Origin: an uncultured Brevundimonas sp.
GTDB taxonomy: Bacteria; Pseudomonadota; Alphaproteobacteria; Caulobacterales; Caulobacteraceae
DNA: 12,804 nucleotides
Assembly: GCA_946481425.1 (NCBI GenBank)
Contig: CAMLNT010000053.1
Span: 1-12,804, forward strand
Direction of reading: 5' to 3'
Both the position numbers and the translations under genes were made by a program. The notes below the pieces were generated by a model, which was not told where the DNA came from, searched no databases, and saw only the letters and a program-made list of their open reading frames with translations. The stretch's first letter is position 1, and each line of letters begins with the position of its first letter. Shown here piece after piece: positions 12,577-12,804 of this stretch.

Positions 12577-12597
12577 CCTTCTCCCAGAGGGAGAGGG
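12577..12597. repeat. Intergenic palindrome, possible dispersed repeat
   Basis: TCTCCC-AGA-GGGAGA (12580-12594) is a perfect 6-bp hairpin, extended by CC/GG pairs to 12577 and 12597 around one non-Watson-Crick pair. It lies between phaZ and the metallopeptidase gene. Sequences of this kind (CTTCTCCC...GGGAGAAGG) recur between genes in Caulobacter relatives as I remember them, so it may be a dispersed element. On the minus strand one arm holds the peptidase Shine-Dalgarno sequence. Confidence 0.55.
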
Positions 12598-12603
12598 ATC
12601 GAT

Positions 12604-12804
12604 CTAGTTCTTCTCATTCCGCCGGATGAACGCGCGCACCCGCGGGTAAATTTCCTCGCGGAAGCGGCGGCCGTTGAAGACGCCGTAGTGGCCGACCTCG
12701 GGCTGGACCAGAAGCTCGCGCTTTTCGTCCGGCAGGTTCGGCGTCAGGCCGTGAGCGGCTTGGGTCTGGCCGACGCCGGAGATGTCGTCCTCCTCGCCCT
12801 CGAC
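12604..12804 (-). CDS. phaZ: Intracellular polyhydroxybutyrate depolymerase, C-terminal part
   Basis: The window holds the last 66 residues, ending at TAG (12606-12604); the gene begins beyond the right edge. The fragment reads VEGEEDDISGVGQTQAAH, then LLVQPEVGHYGVFNGRRFR, then EIYPRVRAFI. This is the characteristic end of the intracellular PHB depolymerase family PhaZ. The acidic pair in EGEEDDISG is the expected catalytic Asp region and the His in GHYGVFNG the catalytic His of the alpha/beta-hydrolase triad. The enzyme breaks down stored PHB granules to 3-hydroxybutyrate units. Extracellular depolymerases do not share this C-terminus. It probably leads the transcript that continues into the metallopeptidase gene. 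Confidence 0.92.
   Translation of the reverse strand, partial: VEGEEDDISGVGQTQAAHGLTPNLPDEKRELLVQPEVGHYGVFNGRRFREEIYPRVRAFIRRNEKN

Noticed and set aside
1..12804. tRNA genes, riboswitches, CRISPR arrays or insertion sequences
   Set aside because: No cloverleaf, known aptamer core, regularly spaced repeats, transposase motif or terminal inverted repeats were seen in the gaps between genes.

Overview
The window is a gene-dense, high-GC stretch of an alphaproteobacterial chromosome, most likely from the Caulobacterales (Brevundimonas or a close relative). This rests on the dnaA gene, whose protein resembles Caulobacter DnaA as I recall it. It also rests on the order enoyl-CoA hydratase - rpsT - dnaA, a probable DUF4908 protein, and CcrM-type GANTC sites beside promoters. 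I see no rRNA, tRNA, insertion sequence, prophage, CRISPR array or defence island. Base composition looks even throughout, so this reads as core chromosome.

Layout. 1-1349 (+): the 3' part of an acetoacetyl-CoA reductase gene (PhaB type), then an exported DUF4908-type protein. 1404-2153 (-): glyoxalase II (gloB), separated by only 18 bp from a divergent plus-strand run. That run (2172-5357) holds a SAM methyltransferase, a SixA-type histidine phosphatase, a DUF952 protein, class 2 dihydroorotate dehydrogenase (pyrD) and a membrane-anchored hypothetical protein. Its spacing is tight, with stop/start overlaps. 5361-7356 (-): an HNH endonuclease, a TRIC/UPF0126 membrane channel protein and an AlkA-type DNA glycosylase. 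7382-8227 (+): glutamyl-Q tRNA(Asp) synthetase. 8224-11197 (-): dnaA with a long leader, ribosomal protein S20 and an enoyl-CoA hydratase. 11457-11852 (+): an Rnk-like protein with a GreA/GreB C-terminal domain. 11849-12804 (-): a YgjP-type metallopeptidase and the 3' end of an intracellular polyhydroxybutyrate depolymerase (PhaZ).

How the genes relate. The centre is a replication and translation block (dnaA, rpsT). A PHB synthesis gene and a PHB degradation gene lie at the two ends. DNA repair (AlkA), pyrimidine synthesis (PyrD), methylglyoxal detoxification (GloB) and tRNA modification (GluQ) fill the rest. The most interesting signals are regulatory. The dnaA and rpsT promoters share a layout with a GANTC site 4-5 bp upstream of the -35. 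The gloB/methyltransferase spacer is built symmetrically around TATATA. The dnaA leader is long and can fold. Two convergent gene pairs interlock their stop codons in a shared CTAG.

Limits. All family calls are from reading motifs, with no database search. Promoter, terminator and box calls are by eye. I found no convincing undescribed multi-gene system.
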